A stretch of DNA of 64,000 nt from Laspinema palackyanum D2c (GTDB lineage Bacteria; Cyanobacteriota; Cyanobacteriia; Cyanobacteriales; Laspinemataceae), in the NCBI RefSeq assembly GCF_025370875.1, contig NZ_JAMXFD010000004.1, forward strand, positions 1-64,000, written 5' to 3'. Both the position numbers and the translations under genes were made by a program. Position 1 is the stretch's first letter; every line of letters begins with the position of its first letter. A model generated the notes under the pieces. The model saw only the letters and a list, made by a program, of their open reading frames with translations. It did no database searches and was not told the origin of the DNA. Below, in pieces: positions 37,189 through 45,594 of the stretch.

Positions 37189-37269
37189 CAAGTTAGGGGT
37201 CAGTTACCCAAGTCAGTCCCGCGAACTGACCCGAACGGGCCAGCCTTGAGGCCCAACCTGCCTAACTTG
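37189..37269 (+). ncRNA. Candidate structured RNA with a three-way junction
   Basis: An outer stem CAAGTTAGG (37189-37197) / CCTAACTTG (37261-37269) encloses two hairpins: GGTCAGTT/AACTGACC (37198-37205 with 37224-37231) and GGGCC/GGCCC (37237-37241 with 37250-37254). The stems nest without conflict. It lies in the 676-bp gap between tyrA and the DUF6679 gene. A 64-codon frame (37168-37362) also crosses it; I think the RNA is more likely but cannot exclude a small protein. It could be an sRNA or part of a leader. No known family is recognised. Confidence 0.4.
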
Positions 37270-37709
37270 AGCGAGTTCCTAACGGGGCGATCGCAACAGG
37301 ATGGGGAGAGACGGCAACCATACCAGCCCCTAAAAACCGTCGGACGATCCTTCAATCCTTAGTTAAAATCCCCTTGTCCACCTAACTTTTGTTCGCACCC
37401 TGTTCAGAATCCCAGCTTTTGTCCATTTCTCGCTACGATATCCCCCCTCGGCGAGGGCGACATTTAATTTGGATTGGTACATTGCGAGCAATATTGACGG
37501 GTTTTCAAGCTACACTGTCAAATTAAATCGGTAGCCATCAACCCCGAGGTGGAACAGTTCAACTCAAGCCATGCATTATGGAAACAATCGGAACCCCATC
37601 CCGGTCCCACCTTCACTTTGGGGAACTGGTGCGATCGCCGGGGCATTCTCGCTTTGGTGAGAAATACGATTTAGCAATTGAAAAATTATTTGCTCAGGAG
37701 AAGCCACCT

Positions 37710-38021
37710 ATGCTACACCGCAAGATTTATCAATTCTGTTGCGATGGTCGTGAAGTCAGTATTTTCTTGCGGGATCAGCAACGTTGGATTGACGGTGTTC
37801 GCATTCTTGACATCGAAGGAGATTTAGTCACGATCCGCTATGAAACCGATGAAGAAGATGAACTCTCTTCCTGGGAAGAGATGTTTCGCCTCGAAAGCAT
37901 CGGTGCCGTTAGCCAAAAAATTGCCTGCGTTTCGCGAGGTAATGTGGAGCCTTTGGTATCAGATGACTGTCCCGAAGCCGAACAAATTCCCAAACGCTCT
38001 CCCGACTTGAATCAAGAATAA
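37710..38021 (+). CDS. Small conserved cyanobacterial protein (DUF6679-like)
   Basis: I chose ATG 37710 (MLHRKIYQFCCDGREVSIFLRDQQRW), which gives 103 residues, because AGGAG precedes it at nine bases and cyanobacterial relatives begin there. The frame opens further upstream to 37578 without a ribosome-binding site. The protein contains RWIDGVRILDIEGDLVTIRYETDEEDE and ends with an acidic tail (VSDDCPEAEQI). No catalytic motif or membrane segment is visible. DUF6679 is recalled, not searched. Function unknown. Confidence 0.75.
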   Translation: MLHRKIYQFCCDGREVSIFLRDQQRWIDGVRILDIEGDLVTIRYETDEEDELSSWEEMFRLESIGAVSQKIACVSRGNVEPLVSDDCPEAEQIPKRSPDLNQE

Positions 38022-38221
38022 TGGAAAAAGTCGGTTTTGCCTTGAATCCTACAGTGTTTCCAGGTCAACCGGCGATCGCTTATGTTCAGAAGTACAATAA
38101 ACCGGGTTTCTGTACAACCAGAATTGAAGTCAGACCCATTAACGGGTAGGAAACCGGGTTTTTTCTCCCCTCCCCTCTGCTCAACTGAGGCGATCGTTAA
38201 AAACCCTTAGAACAACAAATC

Positions 38222-38270
38222 CAAAATCATAGCCTTGAGTGCCACTGCGGTACTTAAGGCTATGATTTTG
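38222..38270. repeat. 22-bp-stem hairpin
   Basis: Arms 38222-38243 and 38249-38270 pair fully if two G-U pairs are allowed, around a 5-base loop (ACTGC). No T tract follows, so a MITE-like hairpin is as likely as a terminator. Confidence 0.7.
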
Positions 38271-38281
38271 TAGTAGTGGCG

Positions 38282-38590
38282 ACACCCGGCGGGGGTTTAA
38301 ACCCCCGCCTAACAGCTAAAGTCGGTTAAAAACCGACTAAAAACACTACGGCATCAGACTTCCAGTGGGTTTCAACTGACATCTTGCACCAGGCGACACC
38401 CGGCGGGGGTTTAAACCCCCGCCTAACAGAATCAAGTCGGTTGAAACCGACTGAAAACACCAGGGGATAAGACTTGCAGTCGGTTTTTAACCGACTTTAG
38501 CTATTAGGCGGGGGATTTATCCCCCGCAGGTTGTGGCTTAAGTTGTTAGTCCGCCAACGTTTAAACCCCCGCCGGTTGTTGCAACTTTTT
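38282..38590. repeat. Array of two-palindrome repeats
   Basis: Several copies of the GGCGGGGG-TTTAAA-CCCCCGCC and AGTCGGTT-AACCGACT palindromes in alternating order; they fill the gap before the MBL gene. Same family as at 3402-4170 and 62826-63058. Confidence 0.85.
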
Positions 38591-38631
38591 TCAAGAGTAA
38601 ATTAGGTCTTTAACAACCGGATGCAATAGCC

Positions 38632-40311
38632 TTATGCATCAGGCGGCGCGACAGGTGGAACCAGCGCCGCTTCAAACGCGGGACAATAACCATCGGGAGT
38701 CACCTTAAACCCAAACAAAGGGGAAACCTGATTCCAACAACGCTGTCCTCGATAATACCGACAGTTTCCGCAACATTCTATATTCGCGCTGACCCGGGCG
38801 GCACTCCCTTGAGAAAGCAATTCTCGTTGAGAAACCCCACGCACCACTAATTCCTCACCCTGCCAACGCGCTTCAATTAATCCAGTATCTGAAAACTTCT
38901 GCCACCGGGGATCCAAGGCCAAAGTTTGGGACAGAGAAAGGGTAACGCTGCTTTGATGTTCCGTGAGTTCTCCCGGATAAATTTCCGCCGGGGTAGCTGG
39001 TTGCAAAATTGTCTCCCCGATCGGGAGTTCTACGAGATTCCCCGCTTCTGGAGTATGTAAATGATAACGGTTGCGGAGTTCATCTAAGTTGGTTAAGTCC
39101 GCTAGATAGGCAGGGGAACCGTGGATAAAGACGACGTGCTGGGGATGTAAGTTATGAATGAGTTGAGTGGTGCTATTGCCGTCACAATGTTGGGCGAGGA
39201 GATAGGTTTCTAGGGTAAAGCGGGACTTGGGGAGATGGGCAAATAACGAATCTGGGTTATAGCGCTGAGGTTGTCCAGGATATTCGGGAAGCAAAATCAA
39301 CCAGGGTTGGCGATCGCCTCCCTCAAAATTTTTAAGATTGCTATTTAATTCCGTAAGCAGGACACAAGGACCGTTTGCCAGTTCCGAATGGTGTTCGGGG
39401 AATAAGCGACGCACCCTCGGACGGATTCGTTCGTCCCAAAATAGGGGTTGATGGCGGGCAAAGTTTTGGACTGAGGCGGGGAGTTGAGGGAGGAGTTCTA
39501 AATAAATATCACAAGCATCGGCAACGGTTCCCTCGACCCAAATATCCAAGTCTCGCCCGGTGAATTGGTGATGACTCCGTAGAAGCATCAGGATTTCTTG
39601 ACCTAAACCAACCGTAGGGGTAGGAAGCAGGACGGATTGACCCTGGGCGATCGCCCGTTCGATGCGTTCAGCGAGTTGGTTTTCCTGCGATCGGCGATGA
39701 GGAAACCGCGAGGTCCCATAACTGCCTTCGACAATCAGCACATCTGGATCTAATCCCCTCAGTTCATCTAAGGGCAATCCTTCCACTAAGCGAGAATTGG
39801 AGAGGAAAAAATCTCCGGTATAAAGCAGGGTATAGGGTCGGGGCGGTTGAGGCGATCGCCCGGAGGGGGTGGGGGTATAGCTCAATAAAATAGCCGCTGC
39901 CCCTGGGAGATGTCCAGCGGGAAATAATTCAGCGGTCAATCCATCCAGAAATTCAACCGGGGTGCGCCAGGGTAAGGCTTGACAAAATCTTAAGCGATCG
40001 CGTTCTCCCTCGGGCCAGTTCAGGGGAAGTAGTTCCGTGGTGACTTCGCTGGCATAAATCGGTAATTGGGGAAAGGCTTGATGCAGGGACCATAAACCCC
40101 GGGCATGATCAGCATGAGCATGAGAAACCAGCACTAAATCTGCCGGTAAGGAGCCAGGGCCACTGCCTTTGTTCTCCAAACCCGCTTGCAAGGGTGAGAT
40201 ATCTCTGATGCCACAGTCGAGGAGGATGCGATAGGGTCCCATCCGCACCTGTAAGGAGACTCCCTCATCTCCATGACCGACACTATAGGGTAAACATTCA
40301 AGCTGATCCAT
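38632..40311 (-). CDS. MBL-fold/beta-CASP hydrolase with C-terminal Cys motif
   Basis: The 559-residue protein has the metallo-beta-lactamase metal motif SHAHADHARG (His64, His66, Asp68, His69), later YTGDFFL, and EGSYGTSRFPHRR, where the beta-CASP cap of RNA-processing enzymes begins. HVVFIHGSP near residue 395 fits the RNA-metabolising MBL C-terminal motif. After this come about 140 extra residues ending in IECCGNCRYYRGQRCWNQVSPLFGFKV and a final YCPAFEA, five or six Cys that could bind zinc or an Fe-S cluster. A role in RNA processing is an inference from the family. Start ATG 40311. Confidence 0.85.
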   Translation of the reverse strand: MDQLECLPYSVGHGDEGVSLQVRMGPYRILLDCGIRDISPLQAGLENKGSGPGSLPADLVLVSHAHADHARGLWSLHQAFPQLPIYASEVTTELLPLNWPEGERDRLRFCQALPWRTPVEFLDGLTAELFPAGHLPGAAAILLSYTPTPSGRSPQPPRPYTLLYTGDFFLSNSRLVEGLPLDELRGLDPDVLIVEGSYGTSRFPHRRSQENQLAERIERAIAQGQSVLLPTPTVGLGQEILMLLRSHHQFTGRDLDIWVEGTVADACDIYLELLPQLPASVQNFARHQPLFWDERIRPRVRRLFPEHHSELANGPCVLLTELNSNLKNFEGGDRQPWLILLPEYPGQPQRYNPDSLFAHLPKSRFTLETYLLAQHCDGNSTTQLIHNLHPQHVVFIHGSPAYLADLTNLDELRNRYHLHTPEAGNLVELPIGETILQPATPAEIYPGELTEHQSSVTLSLSQTLALDPRWQKFSDTGLIEARWQGEELVVRGVSQRELLSQGSAARVSANIECCGNCRYYRGQRCWNQVSPLFGFKVTPDGYCPAFEAALVPPVAPPDA

Positions 40312-41280
40312 TTACGCTGAGCATACCTGAACATCGCGACTCAAGTCTGGAATGATAGCGGATGAAGGGGTTGGGATTCTTCTACCCCAGGTACTCTGTC
40401 CCAAGCGGTTGCCGTTCCATGCGGGGGATACCGGAATCTTTGGGACCTTTCTCGGGTTGGATGGATCGAGGCGATCGCCCTGACCCATTTTGCCGGTCAA
40501 TCCTTCCGGACCTTGCAACCTTACAGCATCTTGTTTCCTGCCCGGTTTTGGCTTGCTTTTAGAATAAATTCTCATAATGGAAAACCCAGATGAGGCAAGT
40601 GCTTTGCTCACCGGGCTAGGGGATAAGGCTAGATTCTGTTCTATCGAGATAGATCTGTTACTCAGGGGAATCGCCTCCTGGAAGCAATTGAATTTCTGGA
40701 TGTTCATCCACTGACCGAATTCGATGACTTAGATTTGATGCTACCAAGGAAGGGGATCATCCTCAAATCCTTTTTTGCTCCCCTCCTTAGCTAATGGGGT
40801 CTCTCCATCAGGTTTTCCCGGGACAGAGGGGGCAACCGGGAGGCGATCGCTCCCTTTGCCCTCCATCGGTCAGGGTTTTGTCAAGAAATCCTATCCTAGG
40901 GCATCGGTACAGTAGAGATGAAAAACTGGGTTGCTTGACTCAATCTCTCGGAAAAAAGCAATTTTCTTAGGGACAGAACCCGCTTTGGGGTCCCCTTGAT
41001 CTGATCTCTCCCGGGAAGGCCCAGACCAGTGAAACTGAAAGATTAAGTAAAGTTTGGCAACAAAAGTGAGCAACCGGCTATGAAATCAAGTTAATATTCA
41101 ACAGGGTTGCTATCAGACCCTCATCCTTCTCGGCACGAAGACTCGCAACGGGCCGGTTTCTTTCGATGGCAACGGGGAATGAAATCATCGGCTTAACCGG
41201 GATGCTTTGCATGAGGAAGGGGGATTTCCCACTGGATCCGTTAGCTCAATTGAAATTCTAGCATTTCTACTTTCTTTACT
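40312..41280. other. Long gene-free region with a compound hairpin
   Basis: No supported gene in 969 bp. A compound hairpin at 40826-40863 has outer arms GAGGGGGCAA / TTGCCCTC and an inner stem GGGAG-GCGATCG-CTCCC that carries HIP1. A 131-codon minus frame (40312-40707) has no protein-like character. Confidence 0.45.
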
Positions 41281-41493
41281 ATGGGTGAAGCAAAACGTCG
41301 CAAGTCAACGCTCGGAGATCAGTATGGCAAAGAGCCCAGAATCGTGCCTTGGTTGCCGATTACTAAAAGTCAATCAGAACAGTTTGTGAAGTGGACCGTC
41401 CAAGGAAGTTGGCTAGGGATTGGGTTTTTGATTGTAGCTTGGTTAACCGTTCGCTTCATTGGCCCTGCAATGGGTTGGTGGGAAGTGAACTAA
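41281..41493 (+). CDS. DUF2839-family small membrane protein
   Basis: The 70-residue product begins with the hallmark MGEAKRRK, continues RIVPWLPITKSQSEQFVKWT, and ends with one membrane helix (WLGIGFLIVAWLTVRFIGPAMGWW). This is the cyanobacterial DUF2839 pattern. It should sit in the thylakoid or plasma membrane with the N-terminus in the cytoplasm. The ribosome-binding site is weak. Function unknown. Confidence 0.85.
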   Translation: MGEAKRRKSTLGDQYGKEPRIVPWLPITKSQSEQFVKWTVQGSWLGIGFLIVAWLTVRFIGPAMGWWEVN

Positions 41494-41987
41494 ATTGGCC
41501 TTTTTAAGCTAATTCAGGGGCGATGTAACGCTGAATTTCTTTACCGAGTGGCATTCTGGGATGCCGATTGGTATCGAGGCTAACGGGGTCCTTACCCCGC
41601 TTAGACAATCCAAGTATTGACAATCTCTCAAACAATTTTCTAATCACTCTGATAAGAATTTCCTATTCTTATGGGCGATCGTCGTAGGCTAACCAGCCTC
41701 CATAGGTTTTAGGGAATTGGGGGTCAATCTAGACAGGGAAAAGCACTCCGGAAACCCCCGGAATTCTCTTGAATCTATGACCTATCCAACTATCAAGTGT
41801 CGTCACGGATACCTCCTGTGAACGATGAATCACGTTAACTTAGTGGCATCCCTTCCGTGGGACGTTTACAATTGGACTACCATTGGACAGGTGAAGCCCT
41901 AGATATTATATCGACTCCAGGAGGAGGTCAAATCTAAAAAAAACATTAAAAAGTTCTAAAATGTGGTGTGGTGATAGGAGAAAGTAA
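41494..41987. other. Gene-free region upstream of the DUF1815 gene
   Basis: No gene is seen. TTGACA occurs at 41617 without a good -10 at 17 bases. A small inverted repeat AAGAAT-TTCCT-ATTCTT lies near 41655-41672. Confidence 0.4.
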
Positions 41988-42350
41988 GTGTTTATCAGAC
42001 TCGCCGAACAGCACCGTCAATTTGTCAAGGATCTGGTCATGAACCTACAGGCCCTAGCGATCGTGCTAGAGCGTCGGGGTTACCTGGCATCTTGCTATAC
42101 CTGCGGGGGCCAAATGAATAGCGCCTCCTTTATGGTGAGCCTAGGAGAAGATCACTTGATTCGGTTTTTGGTGTCGGATTATGGGATTACCTGGACAGAA
42201 ATGCGCGACGATCGCGAATTAATGAAATTAGAGGGCGCAGAAGCGATCGCCCAGCTTCAGGAACTCGCCAACCTGGTCAAATGTCAGATGAAAGCTATTC
42301 CAGACCAGCCCGATCTGGCAGTGGAAGACGTCAATGAGCAACTCGTGTAG
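41988..42350 (+). CDS. DUF1815-family protein
   Basis: This 120-residue cyanobacteria-specific protein starts with GTG 41988, preceded by TAGGAG at seven bases. It matches DUF1815: MFIRLAEQHRQFVKDLVMNLQAL, RRGYLASCYTCGGQMNSASFMVSLGEDH, and DYGITWTEMRDDRELMKLEGAEAI. No membrane segment. The two Cys in SCYTCGG are possible metal or redox residues. Function unknown. Confidence 0.88.
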   Translation: MFIRLAEQHRQFVKDLVMNLQALAIVLERRGYLASCYTCGGQMNSASFMVSLGEDHLIRFLVSDYGITWTEMRDDRELMKLEGAEAIAQLQELANLVKCQMKAIPDQPDLAVEDVNEQLV

Positions 42351-42579
42351 CAACACGGGTCTGAGGCTCGCCCTTGAAGGGAACCCGATATCTCAATCTC
42401 CTGGTGGTCGATCAGGAGAACATCGGGTTTACGATAAGAGAGCGGGCTAATTTTTTTGGGGCTGAAAAATGTTAGGCTGAAAGAACGGAACGACAAACGC
42501 CACGGTAACGAGCGCTCCTGGGGTTTATCTGGCTTCAATTGGCGTTTCGGGATCCACACAGCCAGCTTGCAAAAAAAAT

Positions 42580-43494
42580 ATGACTGCCCTAGAAGCTAAT
42601 TGGGAACATCATTATATTGAAACGAACCGGATCCGCTTGCACTGTGTCTCTCAAGGAGAAGGAGAACTCGTTCTCCTGTTGCACGGATTTCCGGAGTTTT
42701 GGTATTCCTGGCGCTATCAAATCCCAGCGCTTTCTCGATATTTTAAAGTAGTCGTCCCGGATCTGCGCGGCTATAACGATTCGGATAAGCCAGACAGTGG
42801 CTACGATCTGGATACGTTAAGTGCAGATATCAAAGGTTTAATTGAAAGTTTAGGATATGTCAAGGCCCATATCGTGGGTCATGATTGGGGAGGGGCGATC
42901 GCCTGGCATCTGGCTGAACGTTTTCCCAATTGCTTGGATCGCTTGGCAATTTTGAATGCACCCCACCCCCAACAATGGTTACAGGCAATGGGGAGCAACG
43001 TAGATCAACTACGCCGCAGTTGGTATGTCCTGGCATTTCAGGTTCCAGGAGTCCCGGAGTGGCTGATCCAGCAGAACTTAAAGGATTTTGTTAAAAAGGT
43101 ATTCCAGGAACAAGCAATCCGCAAAGGGGCGTTTACATCGGAACTGACTAAGATTTATCAGGAAGCATTAGAAAAACCTGGAGTCCTCTCTTCGGCGATT
43201 AATTATTATCGACAACTGATGTCTCCCTTGAATTGGGTCCAGAATTTGGGGCGATCGCCTCATTATGTCACCGCACCCACCCTGGTATTGTGGGGGGAAG
43301 AAGATTCGTTTTTGAGCAATAAGTTAACCGATGGATTCGATCGGTTAATTAAAGCGCCGTTTCAACTCAAGTTAGTTCCCCACTGCGGTCACTGGATCCA
43401 GCAGGAAGTCCCCCATCTCGTGAATCGAGAATTGCTCTCCTTCTTGCGCGCAACATCCCATCGGGGACGGTTGATTAAGAAGGGGGAAGAATGA
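42580..43494 (+). CDS. Alpha/beta hydrolase, epoxide-hydrolase-like
   Basis: The 304-residue enzyme has the oxyanion motif HGFPEFW (35-41), DLRGYNDSDKP, and the nucleophile elbow GHDWGG with Asp102 as nucleophile, which is the pattern of epoxide hydrolases and haloalkane dehalogenases. A second acid (GEEDSFL) and His (HCGHWIQQE) complete the triad. A helical cap (about 140-225) covers the site. Substrate is unknown; an epoxide is most likely given the sequence HGFPE. The ATG has a poor ribosome-binding site (A-rich). It stands alone, followed by a MITE-like element. Confidence 0.88.
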   Translation: MTALEANWEHHYIETNRIRLHCVSQGEGELVLLLHGFPEFWYSWRYQIPALSRYFKVVVPDLRGYNDSDKPDSGYDLDTLSADIKGLIESLGYVKAHIVGHDWGGAIAWHLAERFPNCLDRLAILNAPHPQQWLQAMGSNVDQLRRSWYVLAFQVPGVPEWLIQQNLKDFVKKVFQEQAIRKGAFTSELTKIYQEALEKPGVLSSAINYYRQLMSPLNWVQNLGRSPHYVTAPTLVLWGEEDSFLSNKLTDGFDRLIKAPFQLKLVPHCGHWIQQEVPHLVNRELLSFLRATSHRGRLIKKGEE

Positions 43495-43524
43495 TTGGGG
43501 GAGTATGGGGGAGATTGGGTCCAT

Positions 43525-43693
43525 GTTTGTAGTAACGACTTCAGTCGTTGCTCTCGTGTGATGGCTGTCGCCATCACACGAGCAATCCGAGGGTCTAGCA
43601 CCTGCTTCGGAACTGGAGGACGAGCCTAAGCTGAGGGCGTGACTTGGCTTTATGCCAAGTCACGCGGTAACGACTGAAGTCGTTACTACAAAC
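43525..43693. mobile_element. MITE-like element, copy C
   Basis: The 169-bp element has inverted cores at 43525-43549 and 43669-43693. Internal hairpin one is CTCGTGTGATGGC / GCCATCACACGAG (43553-43565 with 43570-43582); hairpin two is GCGTGACTTGGC / GCCAAGTCACGC (43637-43648 with 43654-43665). Same plan as copies A and B. A 4-copy CTCCCCTAT-like microsatellite follows at about 43749-43780. Confidence 0.8.
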
Positions 43694-43780
43694 AAAAGAG
43701 GAGAACGACTTCAGTCGGGACGTTGAACATCCCCCCATCCTTCCCATCTCCCCTATCTCCCCTATCTCCCCTATCTCCCC

Positions 43781-44599
43781 ATGCACAGTTTCATCCCACC
43801 TGAGCGTTTTTTTCCCTATCTGAGTTGGACGGATATCGCGGCGATGCCCGATAAAGGGAATGTTGTAATCATTCAACCCTTGGGGGCGATCGAACAACAT
43901 GGTCCTCATTTGCCTGTGATTGTCGATAGTGCGATTAGTATGGCGGTTTTAGGAAAAGCTTTAGAACAATTAAGTCCTGAGATTCCAGCCTATGCTTTGC
44001 CGCCTTTATATTATGGAAAATCTAATGAGCATGGGAATTTTCCGGGGACGATTAGCTTAAGTATTCAGACCCTTTTATCGACCTTAATGGAGATTGGGGA
44101 GAGCCTTTATCGGGCAGGATTTAGAAAATTAGTTTTCATGAATTCTCATGGCGGTCAACCGCAAGTGGTGGAAATCGCGGCTCAGGATTTAACGGCAAAG
44201 TATCCAGATTTGATGGTCTTTCCACTATTTACTTGGCGAGTTCCCAATGAAAGTAAAGCGCTCATTTCGGAAAAAGAGCGGAGGTTGGGAATGCACGCGG
44301 GGGATGCAGAAACGAGCTTAATGTTAGCAGTTTTGCCCGACTGGGTGAAGATGGAAAAAGCCGTGGAGGAATATCCCCCGGAACGTCCAGAAGGGAGTTT
44401 GTTAGGAACTAAAGGACCATTAACTTTTGCCTGGTTAACCCATCATATTAGTAACAGTGGGGTGGTCGGGGATGGGACTGCGGCGACGAAAGAGAAGGGC
44501 GATCGCATTTGGGAATCCTTAGCCCAGGGTTGGGTGCGCGTGATTCAAGAGGTGTATGAATTTCGCTCTCCAGGAGGGCTTCATTCTAACTGTGGGTGA
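43781..44599 (+). CDS. Creatininase-family amidohydrolase
   Basis: The 272-residue enzyme shows the family's metal ligands: Glu and His in GAIEQHGPHLP, Asp in VIVDS, His in NEHGNFPG and Glu in HAGDAETS. Members hydrolyse cyclic amides such as creatinine, or act in riboflavin/F420 or mycofactocin pathways. Nothing nearby points to a substrate, so the native reaction is open. The ATG start follows directly after a CT-rich tract with no Shine-Dalgarno site. Length is typical. Confidence 0.88.
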   Translation: MHSFIPPERFFPYLSWTDIAAMPDKGNVVIIQPLGAIEQHGPHLPVIVDSAISMAVLGKALEQLSPEIPAYALPPLYYGKSNEHGNFPGTISLSIQTLLSTLMEIGESLYRAGFRKLVFMNSHGGQPQVVEIAAQDLTAKYPDLMVFPLFTWRVPNESKALISEKERRLGMHAGDAETSLMLAVLPDWVKMEKAVEEYPPERPEGSLLGTKGPLTFAWLTHHISNSGVVGDGTAATKEKGDRIWESLAQGWVRVIQEVYEFRSPGGLHSNCG

Positions 44600-44949
44600 A
44601 TGCATAAGTGAAACCCTCGTCAAATCCGCCTAACTTGTTCTCAAAATCTCTAAACTCCGAATAGATTCGCCTACAGAAATCCTCAATACCCCCTTAACAA
44701 GGCCCGTGGGTTTTTTAGGGATGGGCCAGAGATGGACTAACTGGAGTTTTTGAAAGGCTTGACTTGAACAAAAAGTGATGTTCGAGAGTACCTCTAAGGG
44801 TGGCTTTGATGCGGGTCAGATGGCAGCCGATAAAACAGATAAAGACAAAAAAGTTTGTCTATTGTTCCCTTCTTATAATTTTTAAAATAAAGATGGACAG
44901 TTGGCCCAGTATAAGTCAAAATCAATGGGCGGACTTTTAGAGGAGAATT
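44600..44949. other. Gene-free region with a -10-like box
   Basis: TATAAT at 44874-44879 may serve the 44950 gene, but no good -35 lies at 16-18 bases. AGGAG at 44941-44945 is the ribosome-binding site of that gene. Nothing else is supported. Confidence 0.4.
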
Positions 44950-45453
44950 ATGCGGATTTTGCTGGGTGGACTATTAGCCAGCTTTGTATTATGGGCATTT
45001 CCAGTATGGGGACAAATCTCGGATTCCCAAGTAGTGGCGCTGGTGGAAGCGCTGCGCTTGGTTACATCCAATTCATCGGGGAGGGATGATGGACTTGAGA
45101 GTGCCTGGAATATCAAACCGGCAAATATTAGAAGGTGGTCAAGGCTCTGTATTGGGGAGGAATTAACCCCGGAACAATTTAATTCCGATCGCATGAAGGC
45201 TCAAAATATTTTAGTGTGCGTGATGGAGGACGTATTGCGGGCGGAGTATCCACTCAGTGGGGACGATGAAGAAATCGCTGTGCGTCGTGCGGCGGCTTGG
45301 TGGGTGTCCGGTGATGGGAACTTGTACGATCGCGGTGAGTTTGATGACTATACTCAGCAGGTCCTTGAACTCTATCAAAATCTTCGTGCCCAGCCCAGTG
45401 ATTTTCTCCCCACTCGCACTGCTAAAACCCTCAAAGCGAGCAACGGTTTCTGA
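44950..45453 (+). CDS. Exported protein of unknown function
   Basis: The 167-residue product has a signal peptide (MRILLGGLLASFVLWAFPVWGQ) with likely cleavage after the Gly-Gln region. The mature part is helical, with two Cys (LCIGEEL and ILVCVMEDVL) that could form a disulfide in the periplasm. AAWWVSGDGNLYDRGEFDDYTQQVLELY is a distinctive block. AGGAG lies five bases from the ATG. I do not recognise the family. Confidence 0.7.
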   Translation: MRILLGGLLASFVLWAFPVWGQISDSQVVALVEALRLVTSNSSGRDDGLESAWNIKPANIRRWSRLCIGEELTPEQFNSDRMKAQNILVCVMEDVLRAEYPLSGDDEEIAVRRAAAWWVSGDGNLYDRGEFDDYTQQVLELYQNLRAQPSDFLPTRTAKTLKASNGF

Positions 45454-45594
45454 CCAGGATCGCCGATCGCCCGAACTCCTCACACACCTAAAACCGCGAT
45501 CCGAAACAGAACCCCTGCGGGAAGAGGGTCCCTCTTAGTCCCTCCCTCAAACAACACCGCTGAAAACTTAGCCCCTCAACCCCAATCTACAACG

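Noticed and set aside
37168-37362. 64-codon plus frame as a small gene
   Set aside because: TTG start without a ribosome-binding site; nested stems give a better explanation, though a small protein is not excluded.
40312-40707. 131-codon minus frame
   Set aside because: Composition looks random and there is no ribosome-binding site or known relative.
44901-45089. 62-codon plus frame overlapping the exported protein start
   Set aside because: The overlapping frame from 44950 has a signal peptide and a good ribosome-binding site.
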